From Ensifer adhaerens (GTDB taxonomy: Bacteria > Pseudomonadota > Alphaproteobacteria > Rhizobiales > Rhizobiaceae): a stretch of DNA of 64,000 bases. Numbering within the stretch: the stretch's first letter is position 1; each line of letters starts with the position of its first letter. The notes below the pieces were generated by a model that had not been told where the DNA came from, did not search any database, and saw only the letters and a list, made by a program, of their open reading frames with translations. Location of the stretch: contig NZ_CP118610.1 of assembly GCF_028993555.1 (NCBI RefSeq), forward strand, positions 2,480,001-2,544,000, written 5' to 3'. This document shows positions 42,695 through 50,238 of this stretch, one piece after another. The position numbers and the translations under genes are program-made.

Positions 42695-43219
42695 ATGCTT
42701 TGGTTGATTGCGTTACCGCTGGGGCTCGTCGTTGTGTATCTGGCAGCACGCTTCAGCCGTTTTCGCCAATGGGCGGAACCGATCCTCTCGGTTGCCGTAG
42801 CGGTCGGCCTGCTCGTCGCCTTCATCATCTGGTTCAGCGACCGCGACGGCCGCAAGCCCGCAGCACCGGAGCCGGCCCAGACGACGCAGCCCGCGGGCCT
42901 GACCGCTGCCGACGTTGCGCTTGATGGCCTGACCTTCGAGCAAAGCCAGCCGGAACGAAGCTTCCGCCTGCGGGGCACGGTGACGAACAAGGGCCAGACC
43001 ATGCTGGAATACTTCCGCCTCTCCGTCACGCTGGAGGATTGTCCCGACGATACCTGCCAGACGATCGGCGACGATGCGGCCCTCATTCTCGCCCGGGTGC
43101 CGGCCGGCCAGAGCCGGCCGTTCGAGACCTTCCTCACCTTTCCGAACCGCGAAGGCCAGAGCCTGATGGCGCCGAAATGGACGACCGAGATCGTTGAGGT
43201 TCGCGGCACAAACCGGTGA
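42695..43219 (+). CDS. Uncharacterised inner-membrane protein with periplasmic domain
   Basis: The ATG at 42695 has AGGAGG 7 bp upstream (a GTG at 42680 is also in frame). The 174-residue product has two N-terminal membrane helices (LWLIALPLGLVVVYLAARF and ILSVAVAVGLLVAFIIWF), a Pro/Ala linker (KPAAPEPAQTTQPAG), and a beta-rich domain (FRLRGTVTNKGQTMLEYFRLSVTLEDCPDDTCQTIGDD) like the FxLyD proteins that carry an immunoglobulin-like fold. Two Cys may pair. I do not recognise a function. Confidence 0.7.
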   Translation: MLWLIALPLGLVVVYLAARFSRFRQWAEPILSVAVAVGLLVAFIIWFSDRDGRKPAAPEPAQTTQPAGLTAADVALDGLTFEQSQPERSFRLRGTVTNKGQTMLEYFRLSVTLEDCPDDTCQTIGDDAALILARVPAGQSRPFETFLTFPNREGQSLMAPKWTTEIVEVRGTNR

Positions 43220-43235
43220 ACAGCGGGTGCACTGC

Positions 43236-43257
43236 CCGGAATGCGACACAATTCCGG
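43236..43257. terminator. Hairpin between convergent genes
   Basis: CCGGAAT and ATTCCGG pair over 8 nt between the membrane-protein gene (plus) and the isochorismatase-fold gene (minus). No T-run follows, so it is a weak two-way terminator candidate. Confidence 0.35.
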
Positions 43258-43336
43258 CGGAAACCCGCTTCACAGTTTATCAGGAATCGCTTGTAAATAG
43301 CGCGCGCTCGGCGATTCGACAGGAGAGTGGGATACT

Positions 43337-43921
43337 CTAGGCGGCGTCCGGACGGCGTAGGGCTTCGACGAAAGCAACTGTTGTCGTCACCTCGGCGAAT
43401 TCGGCGCGCAAGGTCGCGATATGGGCTCGGTGGACGTCCCGTGCCGCGATTACCGTTCCATCTCCATCCGGCTGATCGAAGCAATCGCACGCATCCTCCA
43501 CGAGGATCATGCGGTAGCCCAGATTGGCGCCGACGCGCACCGAGGTGGAGACACACATGTCGGTCGAGATGCCGAACGCAACAACTGTATCGACGCCGAG
43601 ACGCCGAAGCCTGAGGTCGAGATCGGTGCCGATGAAGGCCGCGTTGACACTCTTGGTGACGAGTGGCTCGCCGGGTTGCGGCTCGAAGCCGGGCCGGAAG
43701 GCATTGCCGGACGCACCGTGTCCAAGCGTCGAGCCCGGCATGACGCTTTCATGGCGAACATGGATCACCGGCCGACCGGCCGCGCGCCAGGCGGCAAGCA
43801 GAGCAAGACCGTTCCGGTCGATATCGTGGTTCCATCGGCGCGGCCAGGGGGCGCTGTCGAAAGCCTGCTGCATGTCGATCGGCAGCAGCACGGCATTGTC
43901 GGGTACAACTGGTAATTTCAT
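43337..43921 (-). CDS. Isochorismatase-fold cysteine hydrolase
   Basis: A 194-residue cytoplasmic hydrolase with the triad Asp16 (LLPIDMQQAF), Lys89 (VTKSVNAAF) and Cys122 (ISTDMCVSTS). The family includes nicotinamidase, isochorismatase and N-carbamoylsarcosine amidase. AAGGAG precedes the ATG by 7 bp. It is divergent from the Lrp gene, with palindromic GTCCGG boxes between them, so the Lrp protein probably controls it. The substrate is unknown. Confidence 0.85.
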   Translation of the reverse strand: MKLPVVPDNAVLLPIDMQQAFDSAPWPRRWNHDIDRNGLALLAAWRAAGRPVIHVRHESVMPGSTLGHGASGNAFRPGFEPQPGEPLVTKSVNAAFIGTDLDLRLRRLGVDTVVAFGISTDMCVSTSVRVGANLGYRMILVEDACDCFDQPDGDGTVIAARDVHRAHIATLRAEFAEVTTTVAFVEALRRPDAA

Positions 43922-43963
43922 GGCAAAGCTCCTTCGTTGCGAGAAGGAAGCTATCTGTCCTAT

Positions 43964-44013
43964 CGTCCGGTTTCACTGGACAAGATGGCGCCAAACCGGA
44001 CAATCGTCCGGAC
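43964..44013. promoter_or_regulatory. Two GTCCGG/CCGGAC inverted repeats between the hydrolase and Lrp genes
   Basis: A near-perfect GTCCGG-N5-CTGGAC dyad (43965-43981) and a perfect CCGGAC-AATC-GTCCGG dyad (43996-44011) sit in the shared promoter region, about 30 bp apart. Lrp/AsnC proteins bind such repeated sites, so this is the probable operator. Confidence 0.55.
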
Positions 44014-44035
44014 ATCGCACAAAAGGAGATACAAT

Positions 44036-44479
44036 TTGACGGAACTCGACGACAAGGATCGGCTGCTACTGGCAGCGCTTCGCCAGGATTCACGCCAGAG
44101 TCTGGTGGCGCTTGCCCGACATGCCGGCCTCTCGCGCAGCGGCGTGCATGAGCGCCTGCGGCGCCTCGAAGCCAAGGGCGTCGTCGCCGGCTACACGATC
44201 CGTCTCGGTGTCGAGGACAAGAACCCTACGGTCAGGGCACTGGTCGCCATCAGTTTCCAGTCCGGCAAGAATTGCGACCACATCGTGCCGCACCTTTCCG
44301 CCATGCCGCCCGTCGTCACCTGCTGGTCGCTCGCCGGCACCACCGATCTGATGGTACTTGTTGAATGCGCCTCCAATGGCGACCTCGACACGATCCGTCG
44401 GCAGATTTCATTGATCCCGGGTGTCGCCACGGTGCAGACGCATGTGGCGCTCCGGACCCATTTCGATCGCAGGGATTAG
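44036..44479 (+). CDS. Lrp/AsnC-family transcription regulator
   Basis: The start is taken as TTG at 44036 because AAGGAG stands 6 bp upstream and the product then opens as MTELDDKDRLLLAALRQDSRQSLVALARHAGLSRSGVHERLRRLEAKGVVAGYTI, the family wHTH. A frame from ATG 43937 would run through the operator boxes. The 147-residue protein ends with the RAM/ACT-like effector domain (SLAGTTDLMVLVECASNGDL). It is divergent from the hydrolase at 43337. Confidence 0.88.
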   Translation: MTELDDKDRLLLAALRQDSRQSLVALARHAGLSRSGVHERLRRLEAKGVVAGYTIRLGVEDKNPTVRALVAISFQSGKNCDHIVPHLSAMPPVVTCWSLAGTTDLMVLVECASNGDLDTIRRQISLIPGVATVQTHVALRTHFDRRD

Positions 44480-44484
44480 AGGAA

Positions 44485-44503
44485 CGCCTCGTTCAACGAG
44501 GCG
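44485..44503. terminator. Bidirectional hairpin between convergent lrp-like and Rieske genes
   Basis: CGCCTCGT and ACGAGGCG pair over a 3-nt TCA loop in the 29-bp gap between the two convergent genes. It is short and GC-rich, without a clear T-run. Confidence 0.5.
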
Positions 44504-44508
44504 CCGTA

Positions 44509-45741
44509 TCAGACCGGCCGGCTGATCTCGTCGAGATACCAGTTGATGTAGCGCAGTTCGTTGTGCTCCATCGGCGCGATCGGGCCCGGCACGAAATAAT
44601 GCGAGCGCACACCGCGCGACGTGTGCTCGATAATCGCCTTGTCTTCCTCGGTCGTCACCTTCCACAGCCACGTCAACCGGTCGAGATCGTAGTCCCGCCC
44701 CTCTTGCGCATCGGCGTCGACCAGCCAGATCAGCTCCATCTCCGAGGTCTCGGCCGTCTTCGGAATGAAGCGGTAGATCATGCCGTGGTCGGGATAGCAG
44801 ACGAGGAAAGTGGTGCCGCCGAGATGGATCGACGTGACGCCGCCGTCGAAATCGGAAAAGCGGCCCATCAGCTTGCTCAGCGCCTGGCCATCCTTGCTGC
44901 CGGTCTTGGCACCGTCATAGAGCGGATAGCGGAAGGCGTGCACCGCCTCCTTGCCGGCTGCGGACGTCTGCCAGTGGTTGCCGGAGCCGACCTCGATGCC
45001 GAGCGCGCAAGTGCGCGCCTCCATCCGGGCATTCAACTCTTCGATCATGTGCAGCGGCTGCTCCAGCGCATGCGTCTGCGAATACTCGGGATGCGCCGGG
45101 CCGCAGTGGTAGCACTCGACATAGTTCTCGACCGCAAGCTTCCAGTTGGCATCGACAGGATAGGTCTGGCGATGCGCGATCTTCGCGGATCCCCAGCCAT
45201 ATTGCCCGCAGGTTGCGTGCAGCAGGTGCTCGACATCGGAAAAATCGAGCGGCTCCTCGGCAAAGGAAATGAAGATCAGGCCTTCGGCAACGCGCACATG
45301 GAGCTTCTTCAGCCCATGATCCTCGCGCTTGAAATCCTTCGGCATCAACCGTGCGGCCTTCAGCGCCCCGTCATTACCATAGGTCCAGGCGTGATAGGGG
45401 CAGACAAAGGCGCGGGCATTGCCCTTATCCTTGGTGCAGACCTCAGCACCTCGGTGGCGGCAGACATTGAGCATCGCGTGGATCTCGCCGCTCGCCGTGC
45501 GGGTGACGATTACCTGCTCGGACGCCATGCGAAAGACCTCGAAGTCGTTGGCGTTCGGGATCGTGCTCTCATGCGCGACACAATGCCAATGGCGGCGGAA
45601 GACGCGCTCCAAATCGCGCTCGTAGATCTTCGCGTCGAGATAGAAGGCGCGAACGAGCCCGTGGCCCGGGCGGTGAGCGGCAACCAGTTGGTCGATGCGA
45701 TCGCCGGTGACAGTGGTCGTCTTGAGCTCCGAAACGAGCAT
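44509..45741 (-). CDS. Rieske-type ring-hydroxylating/demethylating oxygenase alpha subunit (betaine demethylase candidate)
   Basis: The ATG at 45741 has GGAG about 9 bp upstream; a TTG at 45759 is rejected. The 410-residue protein has the Rieske [2Fe-2S] set Cys94-x-His96 and Cys114-x2-His117 (CRHRGAE ... CPYHAW) and the mononuclear iron motif ENYVECYHCGPAHPEY near 210. Family members include GbcA (glycine betaine to dimethylglycine), the carnitine oxygenase CntA and the proline betaine demethylase. The MttB-like and dimethylglycine-dehydrogenase-like genes upstream favour a betaine N-demethylase. No reductase partner (GbcB type) is in the window. Confidence 0.85.
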   Translation of the reverse strand: MLVSELKTTTVTGDRIDQLVAAHRPGHGLVRAFYLDAKIYERDLERVFRRHWHCVAHESTIPNANDFEVFRMASEQVIVTRTASGEIHAMLNVCRHRGAEVCTKDKGNARAFVCPYHAWTYGNDGALKAARLMPKDFKREDHGLKKLHVRVAEGLIFISFAEEPLDFSDVEHLLHATCGQYGWGSAKIAHRQTYPVDANWKLAVENYVECYHCGPAHPEYSQTHALEQPLHMIEELNARMEARTCALGIEVGSGNHWQTSAAGKEAVHAFRYPLYDGAKTGSKDGQALSKLMGRFSDFDGGVTSIHLGGTTFLVCYPDHGMIYRFIPKTAETSEMELIWLVDADAQEGRDYDLDRLTWLWKVTTEEDKAIIEHTSRGVRSHYFVPGPIAPMEHNELRYINWYLDEISRPV

Positions 45742-46180
45742 GGGGATAAACTCCAACAATGGACCGGAAGGACCGCGTTCCGGCGCGCGTGTATTTCGTC
45801 TTCGCGGGTGCCGAGTGGCTCCCGTTTAATCGTTGGAGCGAGAACCCTCCCTCACCAGAACCCTCTCCTCGCGCGGGGAGAGGGGAAAGCACCTTCTGCG
45901 CCAGCCGGCTGCCCCATCGGCCGGCACTCGCAGCGCCGCGCAGCCCCCGGCCTCTTCTCTTGAGGCACGAAGGTGGCGGTCAGGCCGGATAAGGGGCGCT
46001 TCCCTCGCAGCGCCAAAGACGAGCAGCACCAAGCACTTGCGTCTCTCAAGGCACGGTCCATCGCTCGTGGGCTTCGGCCGACACCTCCGCCCGGCGCATT
46101 TCCTTGCAATCTGTAGAGGACGAGCGGCCAGACCTGGCCGCCCGTTGCCCTCGCCCCCGCGATCGGGGCGAAGCGTCAAC
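45742..46180. repeat. 439-bp gene-free region with a second mosaic/REP-like element
   Basis: No protein gene is credible here. A block from about 45845 to 46010 repeats the palindromic style of 35370-35580: an imperfect 24-bp dyad at 45861-45884 (CCCTCTCC / GGGGAGAGGG), CTTGAGGCA, a GGCCGGAT-A-GGGGCGCTTCCCTCGC stretch, and an AGCGCC tail. Further right, GCGGCCAG-AC-CTGGCCGC (46124-46141) can form a hairpin and may end the minus-strand MttB-like transcript. The Rieske gene start region adjoins at 45742. Confidence 0.6.
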
Positions 46181-47725
46181 TCAACAAAAGATCTGGAACT
46201 TCTCCCGGATCATCCGGTCGATCTCCGGCGCGATCACCGAGGGGGCCGCTTCGGCGAGAATCCGGTTCTTCTTCTCGATCGCCTTTGCCACCAGATCTGG
46301 ACGGCCGATCTCGACCCATTCCTTCGGGCTCGTGCGGTCGGCAACGGCCGGATAGATGTACTCCGTCTGCATCAGCCCCAGCGTCTGCGGATGGCCGAGA
46401 TAGTGGCCGGGGCCCTCCAGGCAGACCGAGCGCATGGTGTCGAGCGAAACCGAATCCTCGGTCACGTCGATACCGCGGATGCAGCGCTGCACCTGGCCCA
46501 AGAGATCGTCGCCGAGCACCAGCGATTCCAAGCAGAAGCCGAGCAGCGAGGCATGCATGCCGACGGCCTCGTACACCATGTTGAGGCCCGAGAGCCCGGC
46601 CATGACATTGGAGATCGCCTGCTCCCAACCGGCCTGCATGTCCGGCAGCTTGGCGTCGGCAATACCGGCCGCAGCGCCCCCGGGCAGACGATAGAACTGG
46701 TGCATCTGTGCGCAGCCCGCCGTCAGCAGTGCCTGTTCGCCGGAGCCGCCGGACATCGCGCCGGTGCGCAGGTCCGAAACGAAGGGCCAGGTGCCGAAGA
46801 CGGCCGGATGGCCGGGCGACATGGCATTGACATAGACGACACCTGCCAGGCACTCGGCCACCGCCTGGACGATCGCGGTTGCGAGCGGCGCTGGTGCTGT
46901 CGCACCCGCCTGGCCGGCCGAGAGCAGCAGGATCGGCATCCCGGCACGGATGCACTTTTCCATGGTGATGCAGCTTTCCTCGGCAAACTTCATCGGCGGC
47001 ACCACGAAGCAGTTCGAGTTGGAAACGAAGGGCCGCGCCCGCCACTTGTCCTCGCCGCCGGCAATCATGTGGATCAGATCGAAGCAGCCGTCGACATGCG
47101 AGGGATCGGAGAAGCTAGTGCCGACATGTTTGGTCGTACCGGCGCAGCAGGCATAGAGCGTGTTGACGTCCATCAGGAAGTTGTCGGCCACATCCCGGCA
47201 GACCATGGCGCGCTGGAAGAAATGCACGTTGTCGAGGTGATGAACGAGCTGTGCGGCGTTCAGCAGATCCTTGGCGGTGGATTCGCGATACTCGCGCTTC
47301 TCGACGTCGACGATGTGCACGGCAGCCCCGGCTGTGCCGTAGTAGACGCGGGTGCCGCTCAGTTCGAGATCCTGCTTCGGGTCGCGGGCATGAAGCGTGA
47401 TGTCGCGTGCGGCGATCGCAAGCATGTCCTCGACCAGCGCGCGCGGAAAGCGGATCCGCCCGTCATCGCCGAGGATCGCGCCGGCACCGGTCATGATCTC
47501 GATGCCCGACTTCGGCGCGTTGGCAAGGCCGATCTGTTCCAGCGCATCGAGTGCCGCCTCGTGGATGCGCTTCACATTGGCATCGGTCAGCGGCTTGTAT
47601 TGCCCGCCGGAAAGGCCCGGACGGACCGGCCGGATATTTTCGGCCAAGGGTGCTGCGCGCAGCGCCACCCGCGCCGCCCGTCCGCCGGACCGTCTCGAAG
47701 CCGCAACTGCACAATCGTCAGCCAT
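46181..47725 (-). CDS. MttB superfamily methyltransferase (non-pyrrolysine)
   Basis: The ATG at 47725 follows GGGAG by 6 bp; upstream Met codons are rejected. The 514-residue TIM-barrel protein is collinear with trimethylamine:corrinoid methyltransferase MttB (GLSGGQYKPLTDANVKRIHEAALDALEQIGL, GGRLP-like region, LGHPQTLGLMQTEYIYPAVADRTSPKEW). The reading frame has no amber codon, so it is a non-Pyl member; characterised relatives demethylate glycine betaine, proline betaine or carnitine and pass the methyl to a corrinoid protein. No corrinoid protein gene or activase is visible. It sits between the Rieske gene and two demethylating flavoproteins, so a quaternary amine substrate is likely. Confidence 0.85.
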   Translation of the reverse strand: MADDCAVAASRRSGGRAARVALRAAPLAENIRPVRPGLSGGQYKPLTDANVKRIHEAALDALEQIGLANAPKSGIEIMTGAGAILGDDGRIRFPRALVEDMLAIAARDITLHARDPKQDLELSGTRVYYGTAGAAVHIVDVEKREYRESTAKDLLNAAQLVHHLDNVHFFQRAMVCRDVADNFLMDVNTLYACCAGTTKHVGTSFSDPSHVDGCFDLIHMIAGGEDKWRARPFVSNSNCFVVPPMKFAEESCITMEKCIRAGMPILLLSAGQAGATAPAPLATAIVQAVAECLAGVVYVNAMSPGHPAVFGTWPFVSDLRTGAMSGGSGEQALLTAGCAQMHQFYRLPGGAAAGIADAKLPDMQAGWEQAISNVMAGLSGLNMVYEAVGMHASLLGFCLESLVLGDDLLGQVQRCIRGIDVTEDSVSLDTMRSVCLEGPGHYLGHPQTLGLMQTEYIYPAVADRTSPKEWVEIGRPDLVAKAIEKKNRILAEAAPSVIAPEIDRMIREKFQIFC

Positions 47726-47735
47726 CATCATCTCC

Positions 47736-47772
47736 CAATGGGGCTGGTGCCCCTCATCCACGCGGTGAGGGG
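47736..47772. repeat. GCCCCTCA-N9-TGAGGGGC palindrome between methyltransferase and flavoprotein genes
   Basis: A dyad with 8-bp arms in the 65-bp gap. It uses the same CCCCTCA/TGAGGGG words as the mosaic elements at 35370 and 45845 and may be a short relic of that family or a stabilising hairpin. Confidence 0.4.
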
Positions 47773-47790
47773 CAGCCACAAATTCTCACC

Positions 47791-50238
47791 CTACATCCGC
47801 ACCCGCTCGGCCCGCGGGTCGTACATCGGTTTCAGCGACGCCTCGGCCTTCACCCGTGTTCCGGCGATCTCGATCTCGAAACGCGAGCCAAGCACGTCGT
47901 CGGCGCTCTCGCCTTCCGACGGGACGTAACCGAGGCCGATCGCGCCGCCGAGGTGGTGGCCGTAATTGCCCGAGGTGATCGTGCCGACGATCTTGCCGTC
48001 GCGGACGATCGCCTCGTTGTGGAAAAGCAGCGGCTCCGGATCGGAAAGCCGGAACTGCACCATCCGGCGCGACAGCCCGCGATTGTGCTTGGCCAGCACC
48101 GCCTCGCGGCCGATGAAGTCGCCCTTGTCGGCTTTCACCGCAAAACCGAGCCCGGCTTCGAGCACGTGGTCTTCGTCGGTGATGTCGTGGCCGAAGTGGC
48201 GGAAGGCTTTTTCGATGCGGCAGCTGTCGAGCGTGTGGATGCCGCAGAGCTTGAGGCCGAGCCCCTCGCCCGCCGCTTCCAGCGCCTCGAACACATGCGC
48301 CGTCTGGTCGGTCGGGACATAGAGCTCCCAGCCGAGTTCACCGACATAGGTGACGCGGTGCGCCCGCGCGAGGCCCATTCCGACCTCGATCTCGCGCGCC
48401 GTGCCAAAGGGATGAGCGGCGTTGGAGAAATCGTTGGGGCTGACCTTCTGCATGAGGTCCCGCGCCTTCGGCCCCATGACGCAAAGCACGCTTTCGCCGG
48501 CGCCGACGTCGGTGATGACCACGAATTCGTCAGTGAGATGCTTGCGCAGCCAGGCCAGGTCGCGCTGCAGCGTGGCGCCGGGCACGACCAGCAGGAAGGC
48601 GGTTTCCGAGAGACGCGTCACCGTCAGGTCGCTTTCGATGCCGCCGCGGGCGTTCAGCATCTGGGTGTAGACGATGCGTCCCGGCTCGACGTTCATCTCA
48701 TTGGCGCAGAGCCGCTGCAGGAAAGAAAGCGCATCGCGCCCCTCCACCCGGATCTTCCCGAAGGAGGTCATGTCGAACAGGCCGACGCCATTGCGGACAG
48801 CGAGATGCTCGGCCTTCTGGTTCTCGAACCAGTTCTGCCGTTTCCAGGAATAACGGTATTCGCGCTCCTGGCCCTCGTTCGCAAACCAGTTTGCCCGCTC
48901 CCAGCCGGCTACTTCGCCGAAGACGGCGCCACGGGCCTTCAGATGTTCATGCAGCGGCGAACGGCGTACGCCGCGGGCCGTTGCCATCTGGCGATAGGGG
49001 AAGTGGTCGGCATAGAGCAGGCCGAGCGTTTCCGAGACGCGGTCCTTCAGGTAGGCGCGGTTCTTCTGGAACGGCTGCGCCCGGCGGATATCCACCTCCC
49101 AGAGATCAAAGGGCGGCTCGCCGTCGTTCATCCATTGGGCGAGCGCCATGCCGGCGCCGCCGGAGGAGACGATGCCGATCGAGTTGTAACCGGCCGCCAC
49201 CCAATAGCCCTTCACTTCAGGCGCTTCGCCGAGATAGTAGCGGTCGTCGGGCGTGAAGCTCTCCGGGCCGTTGAAGAAGGTGTGGATGCCCGCCGTTTCC
49301 AGCATCGGCATGCGGTTGACCGCCATTTCCAGGATCGGCGCGAAGTGGTCGAAATCGTCCGGCAGCTGGTCAAAACAGAAATCCTCGCGGATGCCGTCCA
49401 TGCCCCAGGGCTTGGCCTTGAGCTCGAAGGCGCCGATCAGCATCTTGCCGGCATCCTCCTTGTAGTAGGTGCACTCATCCGGCACGCGCAGCACCGGCAG
49501 GCGCTTCAGCTCCGGGATCGCCTCGGTGACGATGTAGAAATGCTCGCAGGCATGCAGCGGCACGGTGACGCCGGCCTGCCGCGCGAACTCCCTGCCCCAC
49601 ATGCCGGCGCAGTTGACGACATGGTCGGTCTCGATCGTGTAGGTCTCGCCGTTCTGCTCGCAGGTGACACCCGTCACCCGACCGTCCTTCTTCAGCACCG
49701 ACGTCACCTTGACGCCCTCGATGATCGTGGCGCCGTTCTGGCGTGCGCCCTTGGCCAGCGCCATGGCGATGTTGGCCGGGTCGCACTGGCCATCGAGCGG
49801 CAGATGCACCGCCGCCTTCACATCTGATGTATTGAGGTGCGGATACATCGCCTTCACTTCGTCAGGCGTGATCTCACGCACATCGACATTGAAGGCACGC
49901 GCAAGCGAGGCCTGCCGATAGATCTCCTCCTTTCGCTCGTCCGTCAGCGCCACCGTGATCGAGCCGTTCTGGCGCATGCCGGTGGAGATGCCGGTCTCGG
50001 CCTCGAGCTTGACGTAGAGGTCGGCCGAATATTTCGCGAGCCGCGTCATGTTCTGCGAGGCGCGCAGCTGGCCGATGAGGCCGGCGGCATGCCAGGTGGT
50101 GCCGGAGGTCAGTTGCTTGCGCTCCAGCAGCACCACGTCGGTCCAGCCGAGCTTGGCCAAGTGATAGGCGACCGAACAGCCGGACACGCCGCCGCCGATG
50201 ATAACCGCGCGGGCTTTCGAGGGAATGGGCTTGCTCAT
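47791..50238 (-). CDS. FAD-dependent dimethylglycine/sarcosine dehydrogenase-like protein with GcvT domain (first paralogue)
   Basis: An 815-residue protein. The N-terminal DAO domain has AVIIGGGVSGCSVAYHL (11-27) and TSGTTWHAAG, in which His50 aligns with the covalent FAD site of dimethylglycine dehydrogenase. A FAO_M middle region follows, and from about 430 the GcvT aminomethyltransferase-type folate domain (MTSFGKIRVEGRDALSFLQRLCANEM, GLKLCGIHTLDSCRIEKAFRHFGHDI). It oxidatively removes an N-methyl group and can pass it to tetrahydrofolate. It overlaps the preceding gene by 4 bp. The exact amine is not readable. Confidence 0.88.
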   Translation of the reverse strand: MSKPIPSKARAVIIGGGVSGCSVAYHLAKLGWTDVVLLERKQLTSGTTWHAAGLIGQLRASQNMTRLAKYSADLYVKLEAETGISTGMRQNGSITVALTDERKEEIYRQASLARAFNVDVREITPDEVKAMYPHLNTSDVKAAVHLPLDGQCDPANIAMALAKGARQNGATIIEGVKVTSVLKKDGRVTGVTCEQNGETYTIETDHVVNCAGMWGREFARQAGVTVPLHACEHFYIVTEAIPELKRLPVLRVPDECTYYKEDAGKMLIGAFELKAKPWGMDGIREDFCFDQLPDDFDHFAPILEMAVNRMPMLETAGIHTFFNGPESFTPDDRYYLGEAPEVKGYWVAAGYNSIGIVSSGGAGMALAQWMNDGEPPFDLWEVDIRRAQPFQKNRAYLKDRVSETLGLLYADHFPYRQMATARGVRRSPLHEHLKARGAVFGEVAGWERANWFANEGQEREYRYSWKRQNWFENQKAEHLAVRNGVGLFDMTSFGKIRVEGRDALSFLQRLCANEMNVEPGRIVYTQMLNARGGIESDLTVTRLSETAFLLVVPGATLQRDLAWLRKHLTDEFVVITDVGAGESVLCVMGPKARDLMQKVSPNDFSNAAHPFGTAREIEVGMGLARAHRVTYVGELGWELYVPTDQTAHVFEALEAAGEGLGLKLCGIHTLDSCRIEKAFRHFGHDITDEDHVLEAGLGFAVKADKGDFIGREAVLAKHNRGLSRRMVQFRLSDPEPLLFHNEAIVRDGKIVGTITSGNYGHHLGGAIGLGYVPSEGESADDVLGSRFEIEIAGTRVKAEASLKPMYDPRAERVRM

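Noticed and set aside
45833..49827. Very long plus-strand frames opposite the MttB-like and flavoprotein genes
   Set aside because: His/Arg-rich shadow translations with no domain; the minus strand carries full-length enzymes with catalytic motifs.
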